Below, one piece after another: positions 9,298 through 17,863 of a DNA stretch of 64,000 nucleotides. Every line of letters starts with the position of its first letter. Positions within the stretch are counted from its first letter, which is position 1. The DNA lies in NCBI RefSeq assembly GCF_042885655.1, contig NZ_JBHVRO010000002.1:372001-436000 (forward strand). Reading direction: 5' to 3'. Both the position numbers and the translations under genes were made by a program. Origin of the DNA: Psychrobacillus sp042885655. GTDB lineage: Bacteria; Bacillota; Bacilli; Bacillales_A; Planococcaceae. Under the pieces are notes generated by a model. The model was not told where the DNA came from and ran no database searches. It was given only the letters and a program-made list of their open reading frames with translations.

Positions 9298-10488
9298 ATG
9301 GAAAACCCGGAACAAAATTATGGTATGTACGAAAATGTGCCACAGCCTATACGCAATGACGGTACTGGAGGTTATGATACCGGCCCTCGGGATATTATGC
9401 GGGATCTTGAAAACCCTGATTTGCTTGTTCCACCAAAAACGGATGCTGGCTTGCTCCCTAATATGAAATTTTCGTTCTCAGATACTGCCATGAAATTAAA
9501 TATAGGAGGATGGTCAAGGGAAATCACCGTTAGGGAGCTTCCTATAGCGACCACACTTGCAGGTGTAAATATGAGTCTGACACCCGGTGGAGTTCGGGAA
9601 CTGCATTGGCATCAACAAGCGGAATGGTCCTATATGATATTAGGTCGGGCACGAATCACGGCAATCGACGCAGAGGGACGGAACTTTATTGCCGACGTAG
9701 GTCCAGGCGATCTATGGTATTTTCCTCCTGGACTTCCACATTCCATTCAAGGATTGGAACACTGCGAATTCCTGCTAGTCTTCGATGACGGTTCTTTTTC
9801 CGATCTGAACACCTTATCCATTTCTGATTTGTTTGCACATGCTCCCAAAGATGTGCTGTCTGCCAATTTTGGAGTACCAATTAGTGCTTTTGACCACATT
9901 CCTTCAAAGCAGGTCTATATCTATCAAGATAAGGTTCCTGGTTCGCTCGAAACTGAGGAGGTTCAGTCCCCTTACGGAACCATTCCCCACAGTTTTAAGC
10001 ATCAGTTGCTTGCACAAAAACCAATTAAAACCCCTGGTGGAAGCGTTCGAATCGTAGACTCTTCTAATTTCCCAATATCTAAAAATATCGCAGCAGCGCT
10101 TGTTGAGATTGAACCTGGCGCCATGAGAGAACTACATTGGCATCCGAATAACGATGAGTGGCAATATTATCTTTCAGGGCAAGGACGTATGACAGTATTT
10201 GCTGGTAATGGTACCGCCCGTACATTTGATTATCGAGCTGGAGATGTTGGATATGTCCCATTTGCAAACGGACACTATATTCAGAATACAGGGGATCAAA
10301 CTTTATGGTTTTTAGAAATGTTCAAAAGCGATCGATTTGTTGATGTGTCTTTAAACCAATGGATGGCGCTTACCCCTAGCGATCTGAATAGAACTAATTT
10401 GCATGTTGGACCAGAATTATTGGATGCGCTACACAAAGTGAAATATCCAGTCGTCAAATATCCTGGGTTTTCCTACTACCCTAAATAA
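9298..10488 (+). CDS. oxdC: Bicupin oxalate decarboxylase family protein
   Basis: About 396 aa, two cupin domains. Manganese ligands are intact in both: HWH plus Glu in LHWHQQAEW and His in PGLPHSIQG (domain 1), and LHWHPNNDEWQYY with a His in NGHYIQN (domain 2). Domain 2 keeps the Glu in FLEMFKSD. OxdC enzymes split oxalate to formate and CO2. The active-site lid, SENST in B. subtilis OxdC, reads SDLNT here (Asp169), so the catalytic lid Glu is absent. ATG chosen after AGAGGAGC. It may be OxdC, OxdD or an oxidase-like variant. Confidence 0.85.
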   Translation: MENPEQNYGMYENVPQPIRNDGTGGYDTGPRDIMRDLENPDLLVPPKTDAGLLPNMKFSFSDTAMKLNIGGWSREITVRELPIATTLAGVNMSLTPGGVRELHWHQQAEWSYMILGRARITAIDAEGRNFIADVGPGDLWYFPPGLPHSIQGLEHCEFLLVFDDGSFSDLNTLSISDLFAHAPKDVLSANFGVPISAFDHIPSKQVYIYQDKVPGSLETEEVQSPYGTIPHSFKHQLLAQKPIKTPGGSVRIVDSSNFPISKNIAAALVEIEPGAMRELHWHPNNDEWQYYLSGQGRMTVFAGNGTARTFDYRAGDVGYVPFANGHYIQNTGDQTLWFLEMFKSDRFVDVSLNQWMALTPSDLNRTNLHVGPELLDALHKVKYPVVKYPGFSYYPK

Positions 10489-10752
10489 CGATTGAATAGC
10501 TAACTTATATAACTCTTGTTAATGAACAAGTAACTAATAAGTTCAAGTATTATCCTAAAGAAAATAATAAATTAATAATGTTGCACGTGTTGCATGTAAG
10601 GAATACTTTCAATTGCTTGAAGTTAGCGAGGGAACTATAGAATATAGGTTTCACTTTCGATTATTTGATGGATGTTCTACCCCATACAGTTTTGCTTTAC
10701 TATTTTTCCTCACTACTTCAATTAATCTACCTTCTCTTTCCCATTGATCAAT

Positions 10753-10804
10753 AATCAACGCCACCGCTATGAGGACTTACTTGCTCACGACGGTGGCGTT
10801 GATT
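10753..10804. terminator. Long-stem bidirectional terminator between oxdC-like and anti-sigma genes
   Basis: Fourteen-base arms AATCAACGCCACCG and CGGTGGCGTTGATT surround a 24-nt loop that can itself pair (TGAG with CTCA). It lies between two convergent genes. The rest of 10489-10752 shows no gene. Confidence 0.75.
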
Positions 10805-10841
10805 GTATGTTTTAATTACAATTTTTTAAGGTTAAAGCCTA

Positions 10842-12158
10842 TTAATTAAGTGGAATATCAATTTCCACCTTGCCCTCCAAATACATCGGATAGCTATTAA
10901 TATTGAAACGAATTGGATTCACTCCATTATTAGGATTAAATATAAAGGCTTGTGTGATATAAGGTTCTTCTCTGCTAAAATGAGTTAAGTTCGTTTCGAT
11001 TAAATTACGAGTAAAATCATTTCCTTCTTGATCCACCATTCCAGAAAATAGTTGCCAACCGCCAGATGGATAAGTGACTTCCAATCTATTGCGTGATGGT
11101 ACTTGAACTTCAATATCCAGTTCACTCGGTACATACAGCACTTTCTTTTGCTCGAAATCTACCTCGATATAGTCGGAGCCTTTTGGAACTGCTTGAATCC
11201 TCTCCAACACTAACGTTAATTTTTTCGGCTGTCGGAAGTAATTGCTTTGTAAAAACAGGCTCACTTCACCGTCAGACAAATTGTGGATGCCCCCTGAGAT
11301 ATTTCTTGGTTGAGCCCAATCTTCGCCATTCTCATCCATCAACCGGACTGATATAAATTTTAGTAATTGCATCGTGTTTTGTTCGTCAGCAGCTAGTCGG
11401 ATTTCTGCACGTAACGGCGATATTTTCAAATGTTTAATATCAATTGTTTGACCATCTACTACAACGTCTTGGTTCAATTCATATACTTTTGGTTGTTCAA
11501 TAGGGTTGGTGAGTGTGAATGGCACAGAGAACTTTGTCTCTGTTTCTGTTGCATCACTCAAGTGTAAATTAAATTCAAATGTCATATTCTCATAAGATAA
11601 ATCATCGGCAGACCTAATTTCAACATTGTCTTCAATTACATTCCCTTCACCTGGACGTGCCATGTAGGAATCTACGACACCAAATGGAATGCCTTGTTGA
11701 GACACCTCTAAAGAAGTTATACTCCATTTGGAATGATCAAAGGGGGATTCAAGCTTATAGAATATAGTCATACCCGAATAATCAGCCACCACTCCCTGTA
11801 AAGTCAAGGTATAGTCGCCCTGCTTTACTATAATTCCGAGTTCCTCATAGTAATTATTTTCAACAATGTCACTGATTCCTTTATCATAAGTAGCAATCAT
11901 GTGCACGATTGAAACAAACCCAGGGATTTTGGCCATAGCTTGTGCAAATACAGGAGATACACGAATGGAAGTTACAAATAACAACAGTAAGATAGCAGCT
12001 ACACTGGCAACTGAATACAGACGGCGTTTTCTCCTCTTGTGCAGCCGGTGCTGATGCACAGCCTTTGTACGTGCATGATGTAACGCTTCTTTAGGGATTT
12101 CAATAGCTTCTAGTTCCTCCTTTAGCTTCTGCCAATCCTGCTCGTTCAAGTTTGTCAT
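10842..12158 (-). CDS. Anti-sigma factor, DUF4179/DUF5643-type
   Basis: A 438-aa single-pass protein: about 45 cytoplasmic residues rich in Arg/His/Lys, one transmembrane helix (SVASVAAILLLLFVTSI, about 48-65), then a large extracellular region beginning with the SPVFAQAMAKIPGF motif of DUF4179. Such proteins bind and hold an ECF sigma factor through the cytoplasmic tail. Its ATG directly follows the stop of the sigma gene, and its ribosome site AAAGGAGGG lies in that gene's last codons, so translation is coupled. The sensed signal is unknown. Confidence 0.82.
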   Translation of the reverse strand: MTNLNEQDWQKLKEELEAIEIPKEALHHARTKAVHQHRLHKRRKRRLYSVASVAAILLLLFVTSIRVSPVFAQAMAKIPGFVSIVHMIATYDKGISDIVENNYYEELGIIVKQGDYTLTLQGVVADYSGMTIFYKLESPFDHSKWSITSLEVSQQGIPFGVVDSYMARPGEGNVIEDNVEIRSADDLSYENMTFEFNLHLSDATETETKFSVPFTLTNPIEQPKVYELNQDVVVDGQTIDIKHLKISPLRAEIRLAADEQNTMQLLKFISVRLMDENGEDWAQPRNISGGIHNLSDGEVSLFLQSNYFRQPKKLTLVLERIQAVPKGSDYIEVDFEQKKVLYVPSELDIEVQVPSRNRLEVTYPSGGWQLFSGMVDQEGNDFTRNLIETNLTHFSREEPYITQAFIFNPNNGVNPIRFNINSYPMYLEGKVEIDIPLN

Positions 12159-12650
12159 TTACAGTCCCTCCTTTCCAATGAGTAGGCGTAATCTTTTTAA
12201 CGTCGTGTGTAACCTCGATTTCACAGTACCTTCAGGAATTTGCTTCAACTGTGCAATGTCTGCGTTCTTCATATCCTGGAAGTATTTTAAATAAATCAGT
12301 TCTTGTTGTTCTGCTGGCAAACTTTCAATGATATCTGCCATTTCGAATGGTTGCTGATCTGTCGATGCAATTTCCACATCATGAGTATAGATAAATTTCT
12401 CTTGCTTCTTTTTCACATCTAAACAAATATTAATGATAATTCGAACAAGCCATGTTGCTATGTATGCGGGCTCTTTGACGCTATGAACTTTTTTTAAAAC
12501 TCGATACGTCAGCTCTTGTACCGCTTCTATAGCATCATGCTCATTTTTCAAGTACGAATACGCTGTCCTATAGAGCGTATCTTCATGTCGCTTCAATAGC
12601 TCCAGTAACGCCTGTTCTTCACCAGCAATTGCTCGTTTTTCCAAATCCAT
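12159..12650 (-). CDS. ECF RNA polymerase sigma factor
   Basis: 163 aa. Region 2 is complete (EDTLYRTAYSYLKNEHDAIEAVQE, through TWLVRIIINICLD in 2.4) and region 4 has the helix-turn-helix IPEGTVKSRLHTTLKRLR. Partner of the membrane anti-sigma encoded next. GAGGGGGGTGG ribosome site. A candidate self-recognised promoter is upstream. Closest known group would be SigV/SigM-like ECFs, but I cannot assign a symbol. Confidence 0.88.
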   Translation of the reverse strand: MDLEKRAIAGEEQALLELLKRHEDTLYRTAYSYLKNEHDAIEAVQELTYRVLKKVHSVKEPAYIATWLVRIIINICLDVKKKQEKFIYTHDVEIASTDQQPFEMADIIESLPAEQQELIYLKYFQDMKNADIAQLKQIPEGTVKSRLHTTLKRLRLLIGKEGL

Positions 12651-12673
12651 ACTTCCACCCCCCTCGCTATCTA

Positions 12674-12702
12674 TTAGACAGTTCGAAATGATAAATCGTT
12701 CA
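12674..12702 (-). promoter_or_regulatory. Candidate ECF-type autoregulatory promoter
   Basis: Minus strand TGAAC, a 17-bp spacer, then TGTCTAA. This resembles the AAC/CGTC-type -35/-10 pair of Bacillus ECF promoters and lies about 25 bp before the sigma gene. Confidence 0.45.
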
Positions 12703-12725
12703 TTTTATTTTTGCTCAATAAAAAA

Positions 12726-12751
12726 CGAGTTCAACTACGAAAGTGAACTCG
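12726..12751 (-). terminator. Intrinsic terminator after the 12867 lipoprotein gene
   Basis: On the minus strand CGAGTTCA and TGAACTCG form the stem, followed by TTTTTTATTG. It separates the lipoprotein transcript from the sigma gene promoter. Confidence 0.85.
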
Positions 12752-12866
12752 CTATCCAACTTCCTTCATCAACAAGGAAGGAGGTACATTTATAATTGAA
12801 TTTTAAGTACTAGGTTCTAATTGAATTTAGAATTGTGTTAGAACTTGACATGCGAATTAAACAGAT

Positions 12867-13310
12867 TTATTTAGTAGTCAACTTTTTATTGTCCAGTAAA
12901 ATCGATTCTTCCACATCATCCCATTTTACTTTTACTAGTATCACTTCATCTTCATTTACTTTCGCCCCGTTTTTTGAACCCCCTGAAGAAGAAAATATTA
13001 TCGTTGTAGTGGGTTCAATGAATTCCTCTGTTCTTTTTCCATTACTGTGAAGTGTACTATAGGAATATTCCAATTTTCGCATGGAAGATAACTCTTCTAA
13101 AGATCCTTTATATGTTAATGTAAATTTATAACTATCCTCATTTGAATAGGTCCCGATGCCGTTATCTACTCCCCGTGCTTCTGTTCCCTTATAGGAATAT
13201 TCCGCTTTCCAATGTTCACTTTCTCCGGTAAATTTATAATCGTTATGCGTGATATCCGTACAAGCTGTTAAAAGAAATAGTGGAAATAAGAATGTGAGTA
13301 TTCTTTTCAA
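12867..13310 (-). CDS. Putative lipoprotein
   Basis: 147 aa, TTG start after GGAGGGGAAATAAA. Lipoprotein signal MKRILTFLFPLFLLTAC with lipobox LTAC, then a soluble domain with no recognised family. It overlaps the end of a small upstream reading frame, suggesting coupling. Expected anchored on the outer face of the membrane. Confidence 0.65.
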   Translation of the reverse strand: MKRILTFLFPLFLLTACTDITHNDYKFTGESEHWKAEYSYKGTEARGVDNGIGTYSNEDSYKFTLTYKGSLEELSSMRKLEYSYSTLHSNGKRTEEFIEPTTTIIFSSSGGSKNGAKVNEDEVILVKVKWDDVEESILLDNKKLTTK

Positions 13311-13411
13311 TTTATTTCCCCTCCATTTGTTACTTTAAATTCCTCGCTCATTTTCACACTGTAGGAACGCATTGCTTTTGGAAAACCTTCTTTTTTGATT
13401 TTATGTATCAC
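13307..13411 (-). CDS. Candidate 34-aa ORF coupled to the lipoprotein gene
   Basis: Frame with GTG start (or TTG at 13438, 43 aa) ending KVTNGGEIN, whose TGA overlaps the next gene's TTG start. GAGGAGAG lies 12 bp before the GTG. It is charged and soluble with no recognised family. Support is only position and overlap, so it may be spurious or the tail of a decayed gene. Confidence 0.35.
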   Translation of the reverse strand: MIHKIKKEGFPKAMRSYSVKMSEEFKVTNGGEIN

Positions 13412-13434
13412 TGATTGGACGCTCTCCTCGTTTA

Positions 13435-13878
13435 TCAAACAATTAAGCTTTGAATTCTATGCCACGCACTTACTAATGGAACGAGCGGAATTAATATCGC
13501 AAAGATAAGGTTACTTTGGGAGATTGCCTTCCTAACGTGCATTCCAGTTCGTACACGCATAATAATTAGAGTAAAGGATACGCCAAGTGCTGTATAAAGT
13601 AGCAGTAAAGCGTCCTTCTGCCTCTTTACTGCACCCTCAATCTCTTCCAATTTCCATTCGTCTTGTTTCGAGAATTCTATTGTTTGAATCGTTTTTTCTT
13701 TTCCTATTAAACTAAAAGATGTAATGGTTAACTCATTTTTTTGTCCAGACATAATCTCATAACCATTTGGTAAAAAAGAAGCTTGGTATACAAGGAGGTA
13801 CGACAAACAGCAGAAGGCTATTATAACGAAAAAATATGGTATAAATGCTTTTAATTTCTTTCTAAAAGTTTTCTTCAT
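13435..13878 (-). CDS. Hypothetical membrane protein
   Basis: 147 aa with a hydrophobic segment at about 12-32, an extracytoplasmic stretch, and two C-terminal helices (about 90-108 and 122-140). No family recognised. Its start overlaps the end of a small upstream frame, and another small frame begins at its stop, so it sits in a tightly packed set with the lipoprotein gene. Confidence 0.55.
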   Translation of the reverse strand: MKKTFRKKLKAFIPYFFVIIAFCCLSYLLVYQASFLPNGYEIMSGQKNELTITSFSLIGKEKTIQTIEFSKQDEWKLEEIEGAVKRQKDALLLLYTALGVSFTLIIMRVRTGMHVRKAISQSNLIFAILIPLVPLVSAWHRIQSLIV

Positions 13879-14023
13879 TTCTTTTATCGGTCCCCTCTTC
13901 GTGTTTGTCTTTTACTACTTCCTTTTCATTCAAGTACCTACTCACATAATATTCTTCTTCAAGATTGTTAAATCCTTCTTTAATTAGGAAAATTTGAATA
14001 TAAAAGAGACCAAAAGTATGCAT
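13862..14023 (-). CDS. Candidate 53-aa ORF upstream of the 13435 membrane gene
   Basis: Begins MHTFGLFYIQIFLIKEGF, then a charged Glu/Lys-rich tail, and its TAG overlaps the start of the next gene. AAAGAGAT is a weak ribosome site and the ATG falls within a terminator hairpin. It may be real and coupled, or a remnant. Confidence 0.3.
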   Translation of the reverse strand: MHTFGLFYIQIFLIKEGFNNLEEEYYVSRYLNEKEVVKDKHEEGTDKRNEENF

Positions 14024-14039
14024 ACGTTTGATCTCTTTA
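14002..14039 (-). terminator. Terminator-like hairpin after first DinB gene
   Basis: Minus-strand arms AAAGAGATCAAACGTATG and the imperfect complement GCATACTTTTGGTCTCTTT form a long stem ending in TTTTATATT. It lies 28 bp after the DinB stop. Confidence 0.7.
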
Positions 14040-14067
14040 CTATTTATTATGTTATAAGAAACTCATT

Positions 14068-14541
14068 TTATTTCGCCACCACAGATTGATATATTCTATT
14101 AATCGTTTCCAGATGGAGTGCTTCATGGTAAAAACTAAAGAGAAATGTTTCTCCAAGTGTGTGAAATGTGATGCCAAAATGATTCGTAAATGGCTTTGGT
14201 AGTTTTTTATGTAAATTTCCTTGAAGGGATTGTTGAATTCTTATTTTTTGTTCAGATAAAACGGAATAAATGTCGGCTAATGATGGAGGTGTTTCTTTCC
14301 AATCAGTTGGCTTAGTTCCCGCTCTAAAAAATTCTCTATATTCTACTGGGAGATTTATCTTTTGATCTAATACTCCATAAACCAGGTATTCCTGAATATA
14401 TGCAATGTGGCCATAATTCCATCGAATACTGTTATTAAAACCTTTGGGTACTATATCCGCAATCTCTTCTGATGTCTTTAGGATAGATTGCTCCGTTATT
14501 CCTCGTACTGTTTCCATATGTTGAAAAATTGTTTGTTCCAT
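14068..14541 (-). CDS. DinB family protein, paralogue 1
   Basis: 157 aa, four-helix DinB/YfiT-like fold. Potential metal-binding histidines lie in NYGHIAYIQEY and FYHEALHLETI. The family includes metal-dependent thiol-transferase-like enzymes; specific function unknown. It shares the N-terminus MEQTIFQHMETVRGIT, length and layout with the gene at 15426, so the two arose by duplication. ATG after AAAAGGGGAC. Confidence 0.85.
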   Translation of the reverse strand: MEQTIFQHMETVRGITEQSILKTSEEIADIVPKGFNNSIRWNYGHIAYIQEYLVYGVLDQKINLPVEYREFFRAGTKPTDWKETPPSLADIYSVLSEQKIRIQQSLQGNLHKKLPKPFTNHFGITFHTLGETFLFSFYHEALHLETINRIYQSVVAK

Positions 14542-14597
14542 TTAAAAGTCCCCTTTTCTACTCGAAATTAGCATCCATTCAAGTATTAAAACTGTTT

Positions 14598-14933
14598 TTA
14601 GTTTATATTTGCTTTAAATAGACTGTTATTAACTTGAATTGCTATTGCCTCTTCTACATTTATATTCTTTATTTTGAATATTTTACTCGTATTTTTATAT
14701 GGGTTTTGGTCTTCCGAATAGGAGACAATTTCGTGAATTCGAGTAATTTTACCTATTTGTTCTTCCACTTCGTTAGTAGATAAAACTTCATCGGTCATTT
14801 GATAGGTTAAGTTGTCTATTTTAATTACAGCTGGTGTAGTGTTAGTGAATTCAGCACTGCTTAATTTGTTCGCATTACATCCTGTAAGTAAAATAGAAAC
14901 AAAAAGTAAGCCTATTGTTATTGCTTTTTTCAA
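14598..14933 (-). CDS. Putative lipoprotein
   Basis: 111 aa from a TTG that follows AAAGGGGCAAATAAA; the frame extends upstream but without a ribosome site. Signal LKKAITIGLLFVSILLTGC with lipobox LTGC. The mature part is short with no recognised domain. It lies between the two DinB paralogues with the next membrane gene. Confidence 0.6.
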   Translation of the reverse strand: MKKAITIGLLFVSILLTGCNANKLSSAEFTNTTPAVIKIDNLTYQMTDEVLSTNEVEEQIGKITRIHEIVSYSEDQNPYKNTSKIFKIKNINVEEAIAIQVNNSLFKANIN

Positions 14934-14959
14934 TTTATTTGCCCCTTTATAAAGTAGAA

Positions 14960-15361
14960 CTAGTATAATAAATACTTTGTAGTAAAATGAGCAGTTATTG
15001 ATACTATTGGCATCCAACCTGCCCACGTAAAATAAATATAATATTCCTTAGAGTCATCAGTTGATTTTTTTATTAAATATCCTCTGTAACTATATATAAC
15101 TAGAAAAAATAACGATAACCATAAATAAAGAGGAATAGGATTTAGAGTGCGATAGATATCATCCTTTAAAATGGTTATATTTGCCATGACGCTTCCAATA
15201 GCAAATATAACGCCAATTAATATGATAGTAAAAGCTTCTTTTTTATTGAACTTAACATGTTTCATATTCTTTGGTAGATTAAACTTCTTTTTCACCAATG
15301 CCGGTAGAACAAAAACACTACTCACTAACAAACAGTAAATGACAATTGCTAGCCACACCAC
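14960..15361 (-). CDS. Hypothetical membrane protein (possibly DUF4181-like)
   Basis: About 133 aa with four hydrophobic segments separated by a basic loop (KKKFNLPKNMKHVKFNKKEA). The loop and helix pattern recall DUF4181, but I am not sure. A cluster of GTGs follows AAAGGGTGAG; the one at 15361 has the best spacing. Confidence 0.5.
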   Translation of the reverse strand: MVWLAIVIYCLLVSSVFVLPALVKKKFNLPKNMKHVKFNKKEAFTIILIGVIFAIGSVMANITILKDDIYRTLNPIPLYLWLSLFFLVIYSYRGYLIKKSTDDSKEYYIYFTWAGWMPIVSITAHFTTKYLLY

Positions 15362-15425
15362 ATTTCTCACCCTTTATTTCACAGAATTTCTGGATCTTAT
15401 ACGAAGTTTTTGAAGAAATATCCCT

Positions 15426-15899
15426 TCATTCCACTGTTATAGCTCGATATATTCTTTTGATCACTTCCATATGCATAGCTTCGTGATAAAAGCTAAAGAG
15501 AAATGTTTCCCCTCTAGTATGAAATGTGATGCCTAATCTATTTGTAAATGGTGCTGGCAATGTCTTGTTTATATTTCCTTGAATAGCTTCTCTTATTCTT
15601 GTTGTTTGTTCGGTTAATACAAAAAGAATATCTGCTAGTGATGGCGGTGTTACTTTCCAATCAGCTGGTTTCGTTCCAGCGCTAAATAGTTCTTCATAGT
15701 TGCTTGGTACACCTAACTCTTCACCTAATACTGCAAATACGAGTCTTTCCTGTATAAATGCAATATGACCGAAATTCCAACGAATACTATTATTAAAGCC
15801 TTCTGGAACTATATCTGCTATCTCTTCTGGTATCTGTTGGATGAATTCCTTTGTTATTCCTCGTACTGTTTCCATATGTTGAAAAATTGTTTGTTCCAA
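15426..15899 (-). CDS. DinB family protein, paralogue 2
   Basis: 157 aa, TTG start after GGTGGAG. Histidine motifs NFGHIAFIQER and FYHEAMHMEVI match its paralogue at 14068. The two copies flank two unrelated small genes, so this is duplication with insertion or rearrangement rather than a simple tandem. Confidence 0.85.
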   Translation of the reverse strand: MEQTIFQHMETVRGITKEFIQQIPEEIADIVPEGFNNSIRWNFGHIAFIQERLVFAVLGEELGVPSNYEELFSAGTKPADWKVTPPSLADILFVLTEQTTRIREAIQGNINKTLPAPFTNRLGITFHTRGETFLFSFYHEAMHMEVIKRIYRAITVE

Positions 15900-15915
15900 A
15901 TTAACTCCACCTTTA

Positions 15916-16317
15916 TTATTTTCTTTTAGAACGCATTCCTTTTAAAACTGTAATCGTACCTAACTGTAGAAATTGCTTATACATATCGCTATTAGCATCA
16001 TAAATTGCTACTTTCCCTTCTTCATCATAGTGGATTCCCCACCCATACTTTTTCACTAATGATGAAGCTCTGAAACATGCTTTAGGTGTTGCAAAAAATT
16101 GTTCTCGTAGCTCTTCTAACTGATTGGATTTAATCTGATTCTTGATCAGGTAAGTTTTAAATTGCACATCTTCTTGTGTGTATTTGTACGGATTGTTGTA
16201 GATTAAATCGTATTCAATATAAGCAATTGTAGGTTTTTCATTTTTAGACATTGGTATAACTGCGGAAGTAACTGGTGAATCTTCAGAAATTAAAATTAAA
16301 GTGTTTTTATAGCTCAT
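15916..16317 (-). CDS. DUF6157 family protein
   Basis: 133 aa. The start MSYKNTLILISEDSPVTSA, the KPTIAYIEYDLIYNNPYKYT motif and the C-terminal GWGIHYDEEGKVAIY are typical of DUF6157, a soluble family of unknown function. GAGGATAATTCT precedes the ATG. It ends 16 bp before the second DinB gene and may be co-transcribed with it. Confidence 0.75.
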   Translation of the reverse strand: MSYKNTLILISEDSPVTSAVIPMSKNEKPTIAYIEYDLIYNNPYKYTQEDVQFKTYLIKNQIKSNQLEELREQFFATPKACFRASSLVKKYGWGIHYDEEGKVAIYDANSDMYKQFLQLGTITVLKGMRSKRK

Positions 16318-16402
16318 AGAATTATCCTCGTTTCATAACTCCTTGATCATCTATCCTTCTTTTTATTTATTTCGATAAATTTTTGAATTTCCCTTTAATT
16401 TT

Positions 16403-17656
16403 CTACTTTTTATGTCCTCCAAGTAATCCAGCTCGTTTTCTAGCGGTTCCCGCTTCAGTATAGGACACTGCTCGCAAAATTGCGGTGGAACCATATTTAC
16501 TTCGCAAGTCATCCATGGTTTTTCCCAGTTTTCGTATTTTCCATTTGTCCTCTTCAAATAAGCTTAGTTGCATCGAGTGCTCCGGTTCTAAATTCGTTAA
16601 AGAAATCGATAGTCTCCGAACTGGACGATGATCATAAAAATCGTCAAAGATTTGTTCGCATACTTTATATACTTTCATCGTTGCATTTGTCGATTCTTCT
16701 ATGGAGCGAGAACGGTTAAATCCCCCTCCAAAAGCATCTTTGCTGTATCCGACTGCGAGATGTATCGTTCTTCCAGCCATATTTGCTTCTCTTGCGCGTC
16801 TTGCCACATCTTCACACATCTCCAAAATAACCGCCATCACTTCTTTTTTCGTTCGGTAATCACGAAATAGTACTTGCCCTTTTCCATAACTAATTTGTCC
16901 TTCTACTAGAGGTGCACCAAGTTCGGATAAATCAACTCCCCAAGCATGATAATATAGCTGATTTCCCATTACACCAAATTTACTCTCTAATATTTCTAAA
17001 GAAGTTTGCGCTAACTGACCTACAGTGAAAATGCCCATATTATTTAACGTTTTTTCTAAACGAGAGCCAATTCCCCATAGTTTATTTAATGGTGAGACCG
17101 GCCATAATTTTTTCGGTACATCCTCGTAAGTCCATTTTGCAAAACCTGTTTTTTTCGCATCTAAGTCTAACGCAAGCTTCGCCATAAGCATATTTGGTCC
17201 CATCCCAACCGCACATGGCAATTGAAATTGACTATACATCCCATCTTGTATGCGCTTAATTGTATTCTCTACTGGTCCCCAAAGTTTTTCGGTTCCTCCT
17301 AAATCTGCAAAGCATTCGTCTACGCTGTACACATGAATCGCTTCATTCGGAACAAACTGATTTAAATAACGGACGATTTCTACAGAAACTCGAACAAAAA
17401 ACTCCATCTTCGGCTCGATTAGATGAATAGATGGATGATCTGGAATTTCGAATAGCCTAGTTCCTGTTTTTACACCAAATTCTTTTTTCATTCTTGGCGA
17501 AGCAGCAAGCACAATGCTTCCCTTTTGCTCCAAATTACCAATCACAGCAATAGGTGTTGTCATCACATCCAACCCAGCATCGGCTGCCGCGCAACTTGCG
17601 AAAAAGCTTCGCATATCAATGCATATAATTTTTCGATTTTCTAACCCTTCGTACAT
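16403..17656 (-). CDS. uvrX: Y-family DNA polymerase, UvrX/YqjW type
   Basis: About 417 aa. Translesion polymerase: catalytic Asp in ICIDMRSFFASCAA, the YSVDECFADLGG motif with the SVDE catalytic carboxylates, the helix-hairpin-helix LWGIGSRLEKTLNNMG, and little-finger residues toward the C-terminus. QLSLFEED resembles a sliding-clamp-binding peptide. ATG chosen after GGGAGTGG. Two LexA boxes upstream indicate SOS control. No YolD-like partner gene follows. Confidence 0.92.
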   Translation of the reverse strand: MYEGLENRKIICIDMRSFFASCAAADAGLDVMTTPIAVIGNLEQKGSIVLAASPRMKKEFGVKTGTRLFEIPDHPSIHLIEPKMEFFVRVSVEIVRYLNQFVPNEAIHVYSVDECFADLGGTEKLWGPVENTIKRIQDGMYSQFQLPCAVGMGPNMLMAKLALDLDAKKTGFAKWTYEDVPKKLWPVSPLNKLWGIGSRLEKTLNNMGIFTVGQLAQTSLEILESKFGVMGNQLYYHAWGVDLSELGAPLVEGQISYGKGQVLFRDYRTKKEVMAVILEMCEDVARRAREANMAGRTIHLAVGYSKDAFGGGFNRSRSIEESTNATMKVYKVCEQIFDDFYDHRPVRRLSISLTNLEPEHSMQLSLFEEDKWKIRKLGKTMDDLRSKYGSTAILRAVSYTEAGTARKRAGLLGGHKK

Positions 17657-17676
17657 ACTATCCACTCCCATAAAAG

Positions 17677-17688
17677 GAACATTTGTTC
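17677..17688 (-). promoter_or_regulatory. LexA (DinR) box 1 upstream of uvrX
   Basis: GAACATTTGTTC matches the Bacillus SOS consensus core GAAC-N4-GTTC exactly and lies 21 bp before the uvrX start codon. Confidence 0.8.
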
Positions 17689-17702
17689 TTAATAGTATAT
17701 GA

Positions 17703-17716
17703 CAAACATTCGTTCT
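17703..17716 (-). promoter_or_regulatory. LexA box 2 upstream of uvrX
   Basis: CAAACATTCGTTCT matches the SOS consensus with one core mismatch (AAAC for GAAC). Its centre is about 27 bp from box 1. Confidence 0.6.
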
Positions 17717-17762
17717 TATTCAATGGTAATAAATAGTTTTAAGTACACCCGGAACAAAAAAA

Positions 17763-17797
17763 GAATGCGTTTTGACTAGAATAGTCAAAACACACTC
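17763..17797 (-). terminator. Intrinsic terminator after the DinB-like gene 17864
   Basis: GTTTTGACTA and TAGTCAAAAC around GAA, extended by partly paired flanks, with TTTTTTT on the minus-strand side. Confidence 0.85.
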
Positions 17798-17863
17798 TAA
17801 CAATGGTCTATTAGGTTCACTCACCATTTTTTTAGTTCTAAATATTCCTTAGATAGCTTAAAA

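Noticed and set aside
16363..16557. YolD-like small gene after uvrX
   Set aside because: It overlaps the end of the polymerase in another frame and lacks the YolD motif; a shadow frame.
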